DNA of 64,000 nt from Takifugu bimaculatus (GCA_004026145.2 CP034976.1:8047178-8111177), one strand, 5' to 3'. Positions 49,801 to 62,500 are shown, counted from the first letter of the stretch. The notes: generated from the letters alone by a model not told the origin. Translations and numbers: made by a program.

Positions 49801-50389
49801 TTTTTTAACGATTTCATTTATTTTACAATTTGAAGAGCAATAGCTAACAGCAGCTGAAGGACAGGACATGCTAATTCTATCCTGCCTCTACTTCTGCTGT
49901 GTTGTTGAGTGTCCTTGGGTACTTTTTTTTTTCAGGGTTTGTTGATTGATTACCATATGCACATGTGGAGGAAACACGGGGAAGAAAAACCTGTCTAAGA
50001 AAATCTTTTCAAAAACTACAAGTTGTTTTTTTTTCATTTCGGGACATGTTGTATCACCTTATATACTAACATTGAGAGAAAATGTGACATTGTGTCCAGG
50101 TTTACTGTGTCTCTCCTGCTAATTAGCATTAGAGAACACCAAGCAACTAGGAAACATCAGAGTAAAGGGAAAAAATTAGCATGAACATGCAGTAAAATAC
50201 AAGACTTCTGAATTGTTTGAACAAGATGCATATTTAAACAGCCCAAATCAAATAATTACTGGAAGCATCTGTGTTCCATCTTGTGTTCATGCACATATCC
50301 TAGCTAGCTAACATGTATGACTTCTCTGTTCTTACCTCCTGAGCCGCCCCTGAGAAGCTGGTGGGACGTGGGGGACACAGGGAGCCACC
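46840..50389. other. Intergenic, no gene seen
   Basis: Non-coding. A TA dinucleotide run at 49351-49366 and a small unique patch at 48420-48600 that could be regulatory. Open frames (for example 48699-49094) lack any family signature. Confidence 0.5.
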
Positions 50390-50738
50390 CTTGACAATGA
50401 TGGATTTGACAAGAGGAAAGTGTTAATGATATTCCCCCTTTGATGGCTGTGGCTACTTCACATGCATTTGCATTTCCATTCATCATCCCAGCATTTATCA
50501 TTATGGGGTGGCTGCCAGATGTAATTACAGTCCTGGGCTAACGGGGGTGGGGGGCGGGGGGGGTCCGATGTGCCAGATATGAGGGACCCGGGCCCTTTAC
50601 TCATCTCTATTTCTCTCTGTTTGTCGCTTCCTCTCATTCTCCCTTGTTCACTTTAATTTTCTCATCACGCTCTCTGTCTTTCTTATGGGTTATCTCCAGA
50701 ATCTCCTGTTTTCTTTCATATTCAGCATGGTGGTGCTG

Positions 50739-50772
<34 letters not shown>

Positions 50773-50990
50773 GGTTTTTAAATGAGGAAGGAAAGACTGG
50801 AAAGTATCCAGGCAGGAAGTGCAGCCGTGTAGGACCAAACCCAATTAACTTCACTCTAAATTAAGTCATTTGAGGCCTCTTCATTAGAATTAGCTCTAGA
50901 AGAGAGGCAAGCGGGGGAAATAAATAAAGAAGGTATCAGATTCAGCTTCATAACTCATTATTGCCCACGACCCCCCCAGCAGTTTCTCTC
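50390..50990. promoter_or_regulatory. Two CNE-like patches flanking a CT/CA repeat
   Basis: 50390-50540 includes a POU octamer ATTTGCAT at 50466-50473. 50820-50940 includes CCAATTAACTTCACTC, CTAAATTAAGTCATTTGAGG and TTAGAATTAGCTC. Between them lies a TC/CA microsatellite (50738-50772). Regulatory role inferred. Confidence 0.3.
50738..50772 (+). repeat. Compound (TC)n(CA)n microsatellite
   Basis: TC units followed directly by CA units. Confidence 0.95.
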
Positions 50991-51716
50991 ACTCGCTTCA
51001 CAACCGTTTCTGCGGCGCTCCAAATAGACCAGACGGGAAGATTGAGGATCCTCTTAATGCATCACCACAAATCTTCAGTGTTGAGTTTTGTTAGACATTC
51101 GTTGCAAGGAGAAGAATCTGAGCCTAAAGCTTCATTTTCAAGCTTTACATCACTACCTTGACCTTCGGGGTCAAGGTCACACCTCCCATCGCCCCCCCTG
51201 GCAAATCAGGTTGGGCCCAAAACTGTGGAAGTGCAACCACAAAACTACTGAGTGAAAGTTCCTGTGAAACGTGTTCGTTTTAATGATGCAAATCATAACG
51301 TGTACAAGTCATTTAATCACAAGTTATACTTCAGATAAAGAAATGGGGGGGTGAGGAGGGTGGGACAGGAGACCTTTTCGGGAGTCAACTCATGCTGGAC
51401 AAATTACCAAAAGACCCAGCGGGAAAGATAACGACGGCGGGAATCAAGGCGAGGCCCAGCTCGGAGGAAATGAAAGGTGCCCCGTGCGCAGATAACCATC
51501 GTGTCGACTTACACAGCAAATTACAGACTGTTCTAACTGGCATCAGACGCCTCACGGTTAGAGCTGTTGGGGGGGTGGGGGGGGTGCCAAAAGTCGGGTT
51601 CTGAAAAACAGCTTCAACTGAACCGTTTCCTTTCGCCGTTTGGTCATCGCGGCAGACGGACCTCTGCGATAAGAGACCGGTAACCTTTAAACATCAGATA
51701 CAAAGATGTGACAAGA

Positions 51717-51720
<4 letters not shown>
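50991..51720. other. Intergenic, no gene seen
   Basis: Non-coding with G-rich runs near 51345-51365 and 51567-51585. Confidence 0.5.

Positions 51721-51784
<64 letters not shown>
51721..51784 (+). repeat. (AC)n microsatellite
   Basis: 32 AC units. A GT tract follows 250 bp downstream. Confidence 0.98.
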
Positions 51785-51787
<3 letters not shown>

Positions 51788-52029
51788 CCATATGCTTTAG
51801 GAAGCCAGGGACCCTTCAAGATGAGGGAAGCTTCTGAATAATTGATCAGCGATTAGCAAATGCAATTGAAATGTTAGCCTTGATGTTTGCTGGCTGAAGT
51901 GTGTGCGTGTGTGCGTGTGTGTATGTGTGTGTGCTGTGGAAAATGTGCATTCATGTGTTTTAAATAAAACCTTGTATGTGAGACAATCCTCAAAATATTA
52001 GAATAGTTAGCATATTGTACACATAGTAC

Positions 52030-52033
<4 letters not shown>

Positions 52034-52078
<45 letters not shown>
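52034..52078 (+). repeat. (TG)n microsatellite
   Basis: About 22 units, complementary to the tract at 51721. A shorter imperfect GT stretch lies at 51898-51934. Confidence 0.98.
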
Positions 52079-52080
<2 letters not shown>

Positions 52081-52309
52081 CAAGAGGCTACACTGCCTTT
52101 GAAGGGGGATCTTATTCATTATTAACTCGGGGACAAAACAGGCAGCATCGAAGGCCGGTAACAGGAGGTGATTTCAGGCCTATATTGATTACTGGCAACA
52201 CCAGGGGATCCAAGTGTAGTGTGACGGGGTAAGAACAGAACCTGCAGAGCGCACACTCACCAACCCTGTCACACACACGCGCACACACAGACCATACAGC
52301 CACTGCGTC

Positions 52310-52660
52310 GCCCTTCCCGCGATCACTTTCGGCTTGTCATTCAGCGCGCCCAAACCGACGCCCTAAAACCTGATTACAACCCTACCTGTCCCCTCCTACC
52401 CAGAGATGGTCTATTGAATTTGTAGGGCTTTTGGGGGGCGGACGACAAATTAGAGCTTAATACGTTTCGATCGGAGCGTTTAAAGTGAAATCAGATCATA
52501 TTTGCAAGTGGATAGGAGCTGACATATGTTCCAGTATCTCCCGGAGAGTGATGCATTATTCTGAGGCAGTATAAAACGATAATGAAATATAAATATCCAT
52601 TAATCCTCCCATTTCCTCCAGTCCTCAACCCGCTATTAATGCGGTGTGATGTCCCTGTGT
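52310..52660. promoter_or_regulatory. CNE-like block
   Basis: Contains GACAAATTAGAGCTTAATAC, CAGATCATATTTGCAAGTGG, ATAATGAAATATAAATATCC and CCCGCTATTAATGCGGTG. Dense unique AT-rich sequence after a microsatellite cluster. Strong enhancer look. Confidence 0.42.
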
Positions 52661-53159
52661 GTATTTTGCATGAAGAGAAGACAATTGAGTGTTGAGTGTG
52701 TGGAGCCATGGGCCTCTCGCTGTCTATCTGTGTGTGTGTGCGTCTGTTTTCCTGGACTTGGGAGTCCAGTTCACAGTGTGAAAGAGTCATCTTTATTATA
52801 ATCTGCCAGAAGCAGTGGCAGCAAGGGAGACGAGCTGCCACGGCACGGTAATGGAAGGCTGCGAGACTGAGATGACAAGGGGCACTTAGGAGACTTACAA
52901 GCACAAGCCATATGGCAGACTGGCTCGGCAGAACTGGCATCCCTCCTCTGTGTGACCAAACATTTGTGGTGTGTGACTATGCCAGCGAGGGTGTGTGTGT
53001 GAAACGCATTTTAATCCATCCAGCCACATAACCAGGCCTTAAAGGACTCATCTCAACCTGCTTCTAGTTGTTAGGGAATGCACATGCATTCAAATCTTTT
53101 TTAAGGTGGACAAGGAAAAGGAAAGGGGTGCGGACCTCATTGCATTTGTAACACTGACT
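52661..53159. other. Intergenic, no gene seen
   Basis: Short GT-rich patches (52727-52740, 52990-53000). The minus-strand frame at 52491-52940 has no family resemblance. Confidence 0.5.
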
Positions 53160-54100
53160 CCCATTCGACCCCAGCGAATTTACAGTAAACACATGGGTAA
53201 CTCAAACCCAAATAAATATTAGCATAATGCTGGGGGCAAGAGACTGTCTTTCCCATCGAGTGATTAAAATATGAGAACAGATCACAGCAGCGCGTGGAGT
53301 CCCGGGGCACAGCGGCGGTTACCGTCGGAAAGCTAATTTCGCGATAAATTAAAGAACACAGTTTCTCTCGTGAGATACGGCGTTCTTGTGCTCGTTTTTA
53401 TGAAAAGGATCAAAATTAGCCTTATCGTATATTGTCTTAACTGTAATTAATAAAACATTAATTTCCTGCTGAATCCTCTTATTGTTTTTCTCCATTCCTC
53501 TTTTCTCTTCTGTAGGTTCAAGTCTCTTAAGGCAGGATTTGCATATTCTACAAACACAAGGCAGAATCACTTAAGACTGTAATAATGGCTGATTTAGCCT
53601 GAATACAGTAACAAAGGAGCGGAAGTTACTGTATTACCAGTAGGAAATCTTTGGAATTTAAGACTAATTCTATGCAATTCTCTGTAAAATATACCTTTTT
53701 TTGTTTCTGTCCTCACATTTGATTAATCTTTTATTGTTTAATGATCTACAATTTTATGAATCATGGCTGCTCTGCATTCTGTGCTTGCGCTGAATAAAAA
53801 TGGAGCCAATAGATCACGGGGAATACTTAACGGCAGACAAGCGTGATTATAAGCTGTGGGGACGTGCCACAAAGTTACTCCGGGCCAATATGTATTGCTT
53901 ACGCTTATAATAAATGTTATCTTTTGGAGGAGGGGGGAGCAAAAATAGCTGTCAAGTTGATGAAAGACACAGATGAGCATCTCTATAGCTGACCAACCAT
54001 GCATAGATATGCACAAATGCAGTTTTCACTCAGGAGGCAGGGAGAGGGGGCGAAAGATGCTCTTCTGTCAGGTCTCACACTCAATAATTGTTGACTTGTG
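53160..54100. promoter_or_regulatory. CNE-like domain
   Basis: Two dense unique patches, 53195-53470 (AATAAATATTAGCATAATGC; CTAATTTCGCGATAAATTAA) and 53735-54060 (ATTTTATGAATCATGGC; GGAGCCAATAGATCACGGGG; TTACGCTTATAATAAATG). No repeats. Enhancer candidates. Confidence 0.42.
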
Positions 54101-55189
54101 TGTCTTTATTCGCTAATAATAATCTAAAGTGAAAATATAAAGGAATATTCTGTGTATTTCTGTATTTTGAGCCTGGCCTACAATTCCCAGCATGCCCCTC
54201 TTCACAGAATGAAATTATTGCGGCAAAGGAAGGAAGTTTGATGTTAAAACTTGAGGATTTAGTCCACAAAGATTTCAGTAATAGCTGATTTATTCCAATA
54301 TGAGTGACAAAACATCCGGCCGCAGTTGAGAATTCAAACCACGCCTGGAAAGTCATCCTGTTTTGTCCTTTAAATGTTATAATGGCAGTGCTTAGACAAC
54401 AACACGCCGTTCTCTTGCTCACCCGGCTCCGTTACCTGGACCTGCATCTTCCGGGTGTTAGAGGACAGCATCGGCTGCTGTAATGAATATGCCTGCTTTG
54501 CCCGTGGCCTCAAATAACAGCGTGAACATGACGTAGACAACACACGAGATGGTCTGGAAAATAAAACCTGTGTCAGAACACCGCTGCCGTCCTTCTCACT
54601 TGGCTTAAAAGATCATTTATGTAACCTCTAATGACTTAGAGGGGGTGAAAGACTGTCACAGTGAAAAAAAAAAACATCTTGGATGTTGCTAGAAACATCT
54701 TTTTTTCCCAGCTCATCCCACAAAAGCAGGCCGTTCATGTCAGGAAGTCAGTCAGGTGTGAATCTGTACAAGAGTGTTGGTTTTTAAAAAAAGAGAATTC
54801 CAGCAGAGAACAAGAAGGGATCCAGTTTAAAGGAACTGTGGTGTAAAATCAGGTTAAACACGACGTCTGGTTTTGTTGTCAGTTGGAAGTGCTTGAGGAT
54901 ACGCCTCAGGAAAACATGAAGAAGGAAAAGAAAACAGGAAGCGCATCATATTTTCTAAATATTGCGGTTTGCATGAAGCATCTGTTATTAAACAGGGATG
55001 TTTCCATCACGCAGGTTGGGGATTTCAATCTGAGCAGCAGGTCATCAGTACCTTATCTGAAGTTAAAGGAATTATAGCTAATGGAACGCCTGGAAATTTC
55101 CATGCAATGTTTTTTTTATTTTTAAACTCAAATATAGGCAGGTAAACTCTGGAAATAGCTTCTCCGGGTGATGGTTTCATTAGCTTTAG
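54101..55189. other. Intergenic, no gene seen
   Basis: AT-rich non-coding sequence. Nothing recognisable. Confidence 0.5.
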
Positions 55190-55760
55190 TTCCTTCCAGA
55201 GACCCCTCCTGCTCTATGTATTTATGTTAATTGACTTTTTGTTCCAGGCCATGATGACTGACCACATAGGTGGTGTGAAATAATGAGCAACCCAGAATTA
55301 GATGAACCCAATGAAACATAACCACAGGAACACGAAGACGCTCGCCTAATTAAATTAACTCTGATCCCCGTTTACACTGTCCATGGCGTGTTAATATTAA
55401 AGGATATACCATTCATTAACATAGGTCATATATGCATACCGTATTATTACGCCGCAGGGCGTGATAGGAGTGATGATGAATTAAGGCAGGTTCCCTATCT
55501 CACCGGGCAGCCGAGTGTGAAGCCGGGAAGGTCTGGGTGTGTGTGGAAAAGCCGTTTGGGCCGTTAACAAAAGAGTCACGTGACTGAGAGAAGAGGAGGT
55601 GATTGTTTGGTTAACCTGCACGGTGGTCACTTGCTGCTGGCAAGTGTTTAAATTAAGAAATCGCTATATGTCTATTTAAATGGGAACATTGTATAAATAT
55701 GCAGATGTGTAATCTCCTGAGGTGAATTAATCAGCGCCAGTTCATTAAATCGCACTTTTA
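55190..55760. promoter_or_regulatory. CNE-like block
   Basis: Contains GCCTAATTAAATTAACTC, GCGTGTTAATATTAAAGG, GATGATGAATTAAGGCAGG and GTGAATTAATCAGCGCCAG. Repeat-free. Confidence 0.4.
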
Positions 55761-56369
55761 AAAGGTTGTGAGTGTAGAAAAGTAGTTCTCTTGTTCACCA
55801 GTAACTGCTCCTCTGTGGCTTGTCTGCTCCCAGGAATTTTATTGTCAGTGGCGCACCGAGGGACTCGCCTTCCTGATCTCTGGCACTCGGGCCCCAGGCC
55901 AGCCCTCGAGGAGCCCCCGCTTCCAACATCGGGAGATAAATACAGTGTTCCCTGCAGGATTACTTCTGCCTGGATACAGAACAAATAGAAAATACTGTGC
56001 CGATGAAAGCAACGTCCAAACTTTGAAGTTTCTGGAATACCTGGAAGACTGTGACCTATAGTCAGTCGTATTACGGCTGGAACTGCTGGATCTCAGCAGA
56101 GGTCTGAGCAGGATCCAGGAGCGCTAGAACAACTTAAAGAAAAGTAACAAATGACCAAAACTTTGTCTTTTGAAGCTTAATGATGCACCGACGTCTTATC
56201 CGGATACTTTTTTTTTCTTTTTACCACATTCTCTTTTTAATTTGTTTATTTGTGTCTAAAAACAGTTATTTTGTTACTCAGTAAAGCCATAGAAGAAGAG
56301 AACACGTCCCAATGGAGTCAGTTTTCCTTTGTCTTCTCCTTAATTTGAACTGAAAAGAAGAATGCGCTT
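55761..56369. other. Intergenic, no gene seen
   Basis: Non-coding. Nothing recognisable. Confidence 0.5.
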
Positions 56370-57380
56370 TGCCCGTGTTTTCCGCAGCCGTCCTGCATCA
56401 GCGAGCATTTGCATTTCTCCGACAACAAAGCCCGTCGATGTCAGATCATTCCTCGCTGATGTAATAAACAAGCCTCTGAAGTTCTGAAATAACAATCAAA
56501 TTCCCGATTAGGGAGGCTCTAATTTAACATGCGGAGAGCGGCGCGAATGTTCGGCTGCCCTCAAAGAGCATGCGTGATAGCCACAAGGCTGTGAGGCTGT
56601 GTTCAACAGTGAGCTGGAATTGTGAGAAATAGGCTAGCGAATTTATCAAAATATATATATACATATAAAAGCCACCATCTTTATCTCAATAACAGCGATA
56701 TTCTGGCTGAAGTGACAAAGCATAAATAACATGGAGCTCTCAAAAGCCATGGAAATGTATAACCTCACTTATACCTCGACACTTAATAAAAGCAATCTCT
56801 GTGGTGATGCTAGTGCCACGATCTGGGCCTCAGACAACAGCCTCTGCTAGCGCACACGCTAGTGCGGCGCTTAATAAGTCTGCCTGAGCCAATCCTGATA
56901 AAGACATACCCTTTATATTCCCACTATCCCATTTATTCCCTCAGCAGGTGCAGCAGAGGAAAAATGTAATAAACTCCAGGCAAACGCACCAATCGCATTT
57001 CAGGAGTGATAAATATTTCAGGGGGGCTGAGGACATATTTAAACTACATCCAGGACTTGTGAGATTATGATCATTCCCTCACCTTTTAAGGAGAATCAAT
57101 GACTCCTGTTAGCCTCTCCGGGGCCTTCGTTGGGTATGAAAAAGATATGTGTGCGTGCACGTGTGTGTAATGAATGCTTGAGCCGGGGTGCGCCGCGAAC
57201 ACCATTAATCTACATGTTCTGCAAATATAGCCGATTGTCAGACAAATGCTCACAGCTATTCCATCACCTCTCCAATTGGCTTTTACCAACTCTACAATTC
57301 ATTTGCAGTGTAATGCACCCGATAAAAATGTGTTCTGCCTGCTCTATTGATTGTGAAATAGCCTAATACTTTCAAAGAAA
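56370..57380. promoter_or_regulatory. CNE-like domain with POU/SOX-like composite
   Basis: At 56407-56430 a POU octamer (ATTTGCAT) lies 7 bp before a SOX-type ACAACAAAG. Further dense unique patches include GGAGGCTCTAATTTAACATG, CACGCTAGTGCGGCGC, AATAAACTCCAGGCAAACGC and AGCCGATTGTCAGACAAATG. A TA run sits at 56649-56668. Enhancer candidate, possibly neural, by motif only. Confidence 0.42.
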
Positions 57381-57608
57381 AGCAAAAAAATAGATGTATA
57401 CCCCCCACTTTGGTCTAGAAACATGAGGTATATATATTTCCATTTGCTATATTAACACTCCCAACACAGAATTGATTTTTTTTTTTTTACGTGTTTTTGT
57501 TTGTGTTTTAGCTTGAAGTGAATAACTTAAGGTTAATGTCAACGTCCTTCTCATAAAAGGACTGCCAGCTTTTACTGTATTGGTTCAGTGGGGAATCACA
57601 TACTCGTT

Positions 57609-58099
57609 CACTTTCTCCCTGCTCCCTATTTAGGGAGGCGTTGAGGGCACTAAGTTGAGGGCACAAGTGTCCCTATGCATCACATAGTAAATAAGTACCA
57701 GATCGACATTGGTTCTTTTCTTTTCTTGAACTCTATATGTCGCTTTCGGAGTCATGGGGAACTCGCTGGATATGGGCGAAGGCAACCCTGAATGAGTCGA
57801 GCATTTCAGGGTTCATTACCTTGTTCAAAGGTACCTCAGCGGTGTGTGGAAGGTGTCCTACTACCACCTACACCTACTACCACCTACACCTACTAACCAT
57901 ACCGGGGGCTTGAACTGGAACCTTCCGCTCTTCAGCCACAGACTGAACTATCATTGCCCAACTCTCCTGTATACTGTTCACAATGCATTATGGGATACGT
58001 TGATTGCACAATGTATGTTACACTGATCCTCAACATTTCAAAGAGCCCATCAAAATGATGCACTCCCTACCTAGTACACTATATAGGCAATAGGGAGTG
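57609..58099. mobile_element. Degenerate MITE-like composite repeat
   Basis: The left edge, with CTCCCTATTTAGGGAG, and the right edge, CTCCCTACCTAGTACACTA then TATAGGCAATAGGGAGTG, are roughly inverted. The words CACTCCCTA, TAGTACACTATATAGG and GCATTATGGGAT are typical of a common teleost MITE group (recollection). No clean target duplication is seen, but ACTCGTTCACT occurs both at the left edge (57602-57612) and about 35 bp beyond the right edge. The middle holds another fish-repeat-like stretch (CCTTGTTCAAAGGTACCTCA ... TTGAACTGGAACCTTCCG) and a short tandem repeat. Confidence 0.5.
57857..57895 (+). repeat. Short tandem repeat, 16 bp unit
   Basis: The unit CCTACTACCACCTACA occurs twice perfectly and then partially (CCTACTA). 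It lies inside the MITE-like composite. Confidence 0.85.
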
Positions 58100-61069
58100 A
58101 TTACACTTTATGTTTGGAGTCCACTCGTTCACTGTGGATTTATTTAGATGGCAGCATTGTTTTTGTCCCTTCCAGGCTACTGTAAAAACACAAAAGAGTA
58201 AACTTCTTTCACTCATGTCAGGATTATTACAGATCCTCTGGCAGGACATGAGCCGCACCGGTCAATCAAACATGTAAACAGACATTTTATAGATATGTCA
58301 GCAGCGTGTATCTGAAGCGGCCGTATCGTGTTTGAGCAGCAGCCATGTTTTAGCATCTGCTTTTCTCATTCAGCTTTTTCATTCACTCTCTTCTCTCACC
58401 ACCCTCACCTCGCCTCTCTCTCTCTCTCCCTACTGTAGGCCGATGTGTGTATCATTAGCTCCTTTTCTGCATTATCTGCAGCCATCTAGTGTTGGCTTTG
58501 TGCCCTAGATTTTTCTGCTGCCTCTCCAGTGTCAGCGTTTATCCCTTCACATCGCACATAACCATTAGCCTGAGTTGATAACGGTCATCAGTTTTATTTT
58601 TTTGTTCTTAACAACAAATGCTTCTTGTGTGAACCGAGGGAGATAATTAATGCAGCCAAGGGTCACGCACAAAGGTTTAAAATGTGTAGGGAAAAGGTAA
58701 GAATCCGTCAAATTCAACCACGTGCATGCGTGCACGTCTGTTTGAAAGGTCAGAAAGGACATAAAGTGAAGAAAGTCAGTCAGACAGACCTGCCAGACTG
58801 AGCGTGCTGGCTGACAGCGAAGGCAAACATTTCCCTGATATTTGCAGGTCTCCCCCTGAATGGGACAGACAGTAATAACTGCAAACACCTGGGCAGCCTT
58901 CAGGCCCTACACCTCGACCCCCGGGGCTCTTCACCTGGGACAGGAGGACCTGCGCAGCTTCCTCTACCGCACAAGAGCCGCTCGGAGCGTGAGGATTATC
59001 TCTCGTCACCCCTGGAGGGACATGGCAACTGGAATCCTGTCAGACTGTTCTACATTAATCATCGGGACAGGGTGACAGGGCGGTGAGAACGCAGATAGAT
59101 ATCGCAAATGTTCCGCGAGAAAACACGACTGCGGCATCAACAAACTTTCCCGAAGTTCCAGCGGAAGGAAGGTTTGCAGCCGTGTTTGCCGTTTCTGTCA
59201 TTTCCTTCCATTATCGTGTGACATATCAGATCAGCACAGAGCGGCGAGCAGGGGGTCAAGTACGCAAACAAGCATCTTTGCAATAATGGCGTCGGTTGCA
59301 GCTCCTCTTTTCTTTTCAGGCTTGAACAGCGGCGAAACCAAGCGTTGTGTGCGGCAACTTCAAAGTGACCAAATCACACGGTCCCCGGAACTGCAGGAGC
59401 GTCTGCGCGCATTAAAAATTCAAGGCAAAGGAGACGACACGGGTGGGGTATTTTAACGCACGCAGGAAAAGATCAATAGCTCTTCACAGCCACAGCTACT
59501 TTAGATTTTTATCCTCTCACCCTCCTCTGAGGCTCGCTTTTCACACACTTACGTAGGTGCCTGTGTGGGAGGGAAGTGTGTTAAAAAGAGAAAAATGAAA
59601 GCACATTTCAGTTGTTGGTGTCCTTTTGCATGGTGATCAACACTTTAGGCGCTCATGAACATCAAGCTAGTGGAGGTTTTGCCAAATGAGGGCAACAGGA
59701 AATCAAAATGAGCGCACGGATCTGGGTATAAGTCACCGAAAGCCCCGGACGCTAACTTGTTTGCCTCCATTGATGCACAGTGTTCACAGCCAAATGAAAA
59801 ACTAATTAAATGAAAACATGCACTAAGCTCGGTGGTGTATAGGCTTCTGCTGTACACACAAGGCTCTGTTAGACATTTGTAACCTAATTCTGTTATGTTT
59901 CAATTACCAGACACACCTTTGCAGTCCACGGGAAGGTTAAGCAAATAAGACGTGCCATACGCTTCACACTTTTCCTGTCTGTATCTGCCTATTTTATGAA
60001 GTTTGATTCCAGACTAAATATAAGTCTGGATTTGCTTTTGAGTGACCTGGTAGTTTGGAATTTGGCCTCTGAGACTGGAGGTCACCCAGTTATAGTCAGT
60101 CGCTTTATTACCCTTTGTGACACTTGATAAGTGTTGGCTTGCTCAAAGGTGTTGCAAAGTGCCCTTCTTGGGAAAATACCGGGAGATTACAGACTTTTTG
60201 TCAGTCGCACTGTTGTGTTTTTCAGGACAGGTCAGTTTGTCTTTTCTTGTTGCTGCTAGTCTGAAACAGCAAATTAGCTTGAATCGTGCTGATGTGTCTG
60301 GCCCAGAAGGTTCTTTGTTTACATGACCATTTAGCTGAAGGACGCCATGTTTTGGTAACCCCAAAGTCCTTTATTATAAGAGACCACCAGAGTTTCATGA
60401 TACATTTCAGGGGTGAGAAAATCCAAAGTCGATGGAGACTGTAGCTTTAGCTCAGGATATTAGGTTGTAATGAGTTGCCTTCAGGACATGGATGAGAGTG
60501 TGTGACCCCCCCAAGACCATTTAATCTGGCCTGTCAGAAAAAAAAATGTTGGACGATGATTTATCAAAATCAAATTTGATGCAATACTTGATGTAAACTC
60601 TTCATACATACTGTTGATTCAGCAGCTTTAGCCTTTTGGAGGACCTTGAAATGCTGCAGAAAATTCAACTGTTTAAGCTTAAAGAGACCAGTTCCATGTT
60701 TTTTGGATTCATTTGGAGTTCCTGAACCTCTAAACTTAAGCAAAATATGATTTTCAGCTTCGGAGCTCCATGCAGTCACAGCAGAACATAAAATATCATC
60801 CTTGAAATCCTTGTTTTATGCATCCACCTTAATTGTGGAATCTCTCAGAATTTCTGGAATTTTTTCAAAGCTGACCAATCAAAACCTTTAAATAACCTTT
60901 AAGACTGCTAAGTTGTAACATTTTATTGAAATCTCATGTTAAAATGACATTAGAAATGAATGGGGAAAACTGTTTTACATCTAGGATGCCAAATAATGTG
61001 AAAGATTTCACCATTCTGTAGAAACAGAGAAACCTGTGTGGCCATCATGTAAGCAAGCAAAATAAACCC
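58100..61069. other. Intergenic, no gene seen
   Basis: Mostly unremarkable non-coding sequence. 58970-59080 (AGGATTATCTCTCGTCACCC; ACATTAATCATCGGGACAGG) is a small CNE-like patch. Short frames show no protein family. Confidence 0.45.
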
Positions 61070-61460
61070 ACCTGATTTTCATTCACTTAGTTCCCCGCCT
61101 TCGCTCTCAGCCCTGCTACAGATGCTCGCCTTTCCCCAGTTCCGTGCCCAAGACGGCAGTGGTTGATAAATGTGATTTAAATTAATAACCGCTACTAAAT
61201 AACTCCTAGCCTGGTAAACGATGCATTCATCAGATACCGACAGCCAATATCCTGTGATTCATGGCGCTCCTTACCACATGAAGGATGCCAACAAAAATTG
61301 TTATTACTTTTTAATAAAGTGTACCAGTCACTAATCCTCTCATTTATCAGTGGGAGGCAGTCGGTATGGAGAGGCTGGCTGTGAAATGGCGTGCCTGGCT
61401 GCTCTGATGAAGAGGAATGGGAATGGGGTAGAAAAGATTTAAAGTAGATGGGCTACTTTA
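61070..61460. promoter_or_regulatory. CNE-like block
   Basis: Contains GATTTAAATTAATAACCGC, GATGCATTCATCAGATACCG and TTGTTATTACTTTTTAATAA. Repeat-free. Confidence 0.35.
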
Positions 61461-61639
61461 TAATACATCCTTCAATGGAGCAGCGCTCAGAAGACACCTA
61501 TCGGACAGCAATAACATCAGAATTAGTGATGAACCACCACAGAGAACTGGGCAACACCTGGAAAACTTTCTGCATCCTTGGAATAATCCCAATGTGTACA
61601 CAACAAAACCAAACCAAAATGAAAGCAGTGGCCACAAAC

Positions 61640-61900
61640 CAGGGATAAAGCCGTCAATGTGAGCCACGGTGATTAAAGCGGGTCTCGACCTTATATCCTT
61701 GGCTGAGATAACCTCCCCTAAATTCCATAAACAAACGAGCCAGGCCGCTGTTAATTCAGCCTCCCATCAGAAGCCGAGGCTGTCGAGGCGCCCGTGGCTG
61801 ATTCCCCTTGTGTACGGGCCACAGTTAAGCCTCAAGAACAGGTAACAGTCAATCCATTAACCTTAGCTTTTAGCAGCTGCTTCGTGTCACTACCCCTGAG
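61640..61900. promoter_or_regulatory. CNE-like block
   Basis: Contains CACGGTGATTAAAGCGGG, GCCGCTGTTAATTCAGCC and CAGTCAATCCATTAACC. Repeat-free, just before a microsatellite-rich zone. Confidence 0.35.
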
Positions 61901-61955
61901 CCTTCAACGCACATAAAAATGCACACACTGCCACGTGGACACTACCCCCCTGCCA

Positions 61956-61972
61956 AACACACACACACACAC
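61956..61972 (+). repeat. Short (CA)n
   Basis: About 8 CA units. Confidence 0.9.
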
Positions 61973-62161
61973 CCTCCACTGTCTTAATACTTTCTTTAAT
62001 AGTTGCTAGGCAAAGACTTGAAAAGGTCAGAGCGACTCCTCTCGACATTGACTCTGCCATTGTAGTAATAAGCTCTTTTCCTTTTCTTTACTCAAAGATC
62101 AACAATAGCCTTCCACTGAGCCTGGAGCCATCCATCCACCTCCCATATGTTGGCTGGTCAT

Positions 62162-62163
<2 letters not shown>

Positions 62164-62192
<29 letters not shown>
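62164..62192 (+). repeat. (AC)n microsatellite
   Basis: About 14 units, followed by more CA-rich sequence to about 62341. Confidence 0.97.
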
Positions 62193-62194
<2 letters not shown>

Positions 62195-62497
62195 CACACA
62201 GGCACACACTCTTCCCAATCATCCATATGTGCCAATGTAGTAGTTATACCCGCATGCAAAAGAGCCTGCAACCGCTGGACAACACACATGCACAGGCACA
62301 CACACAAGTGCACGCACACAAACACACAAGCTCACACACACCCTGCCAAAGTAAGTGTCAGCAGCCATCTTCATCTAGGTAATATGAAAGGGCTTCTAAA
62401 GGCAGGGGTCATGTTAAATTGTAACGCAAATGTTATTCCTCAATTATCCTTCCGGGGGAAATGTCAACCGCTTCAGGGGGAAACGGACTGTGCTGGA

Positions 62498-62500
<3 letters not shown>

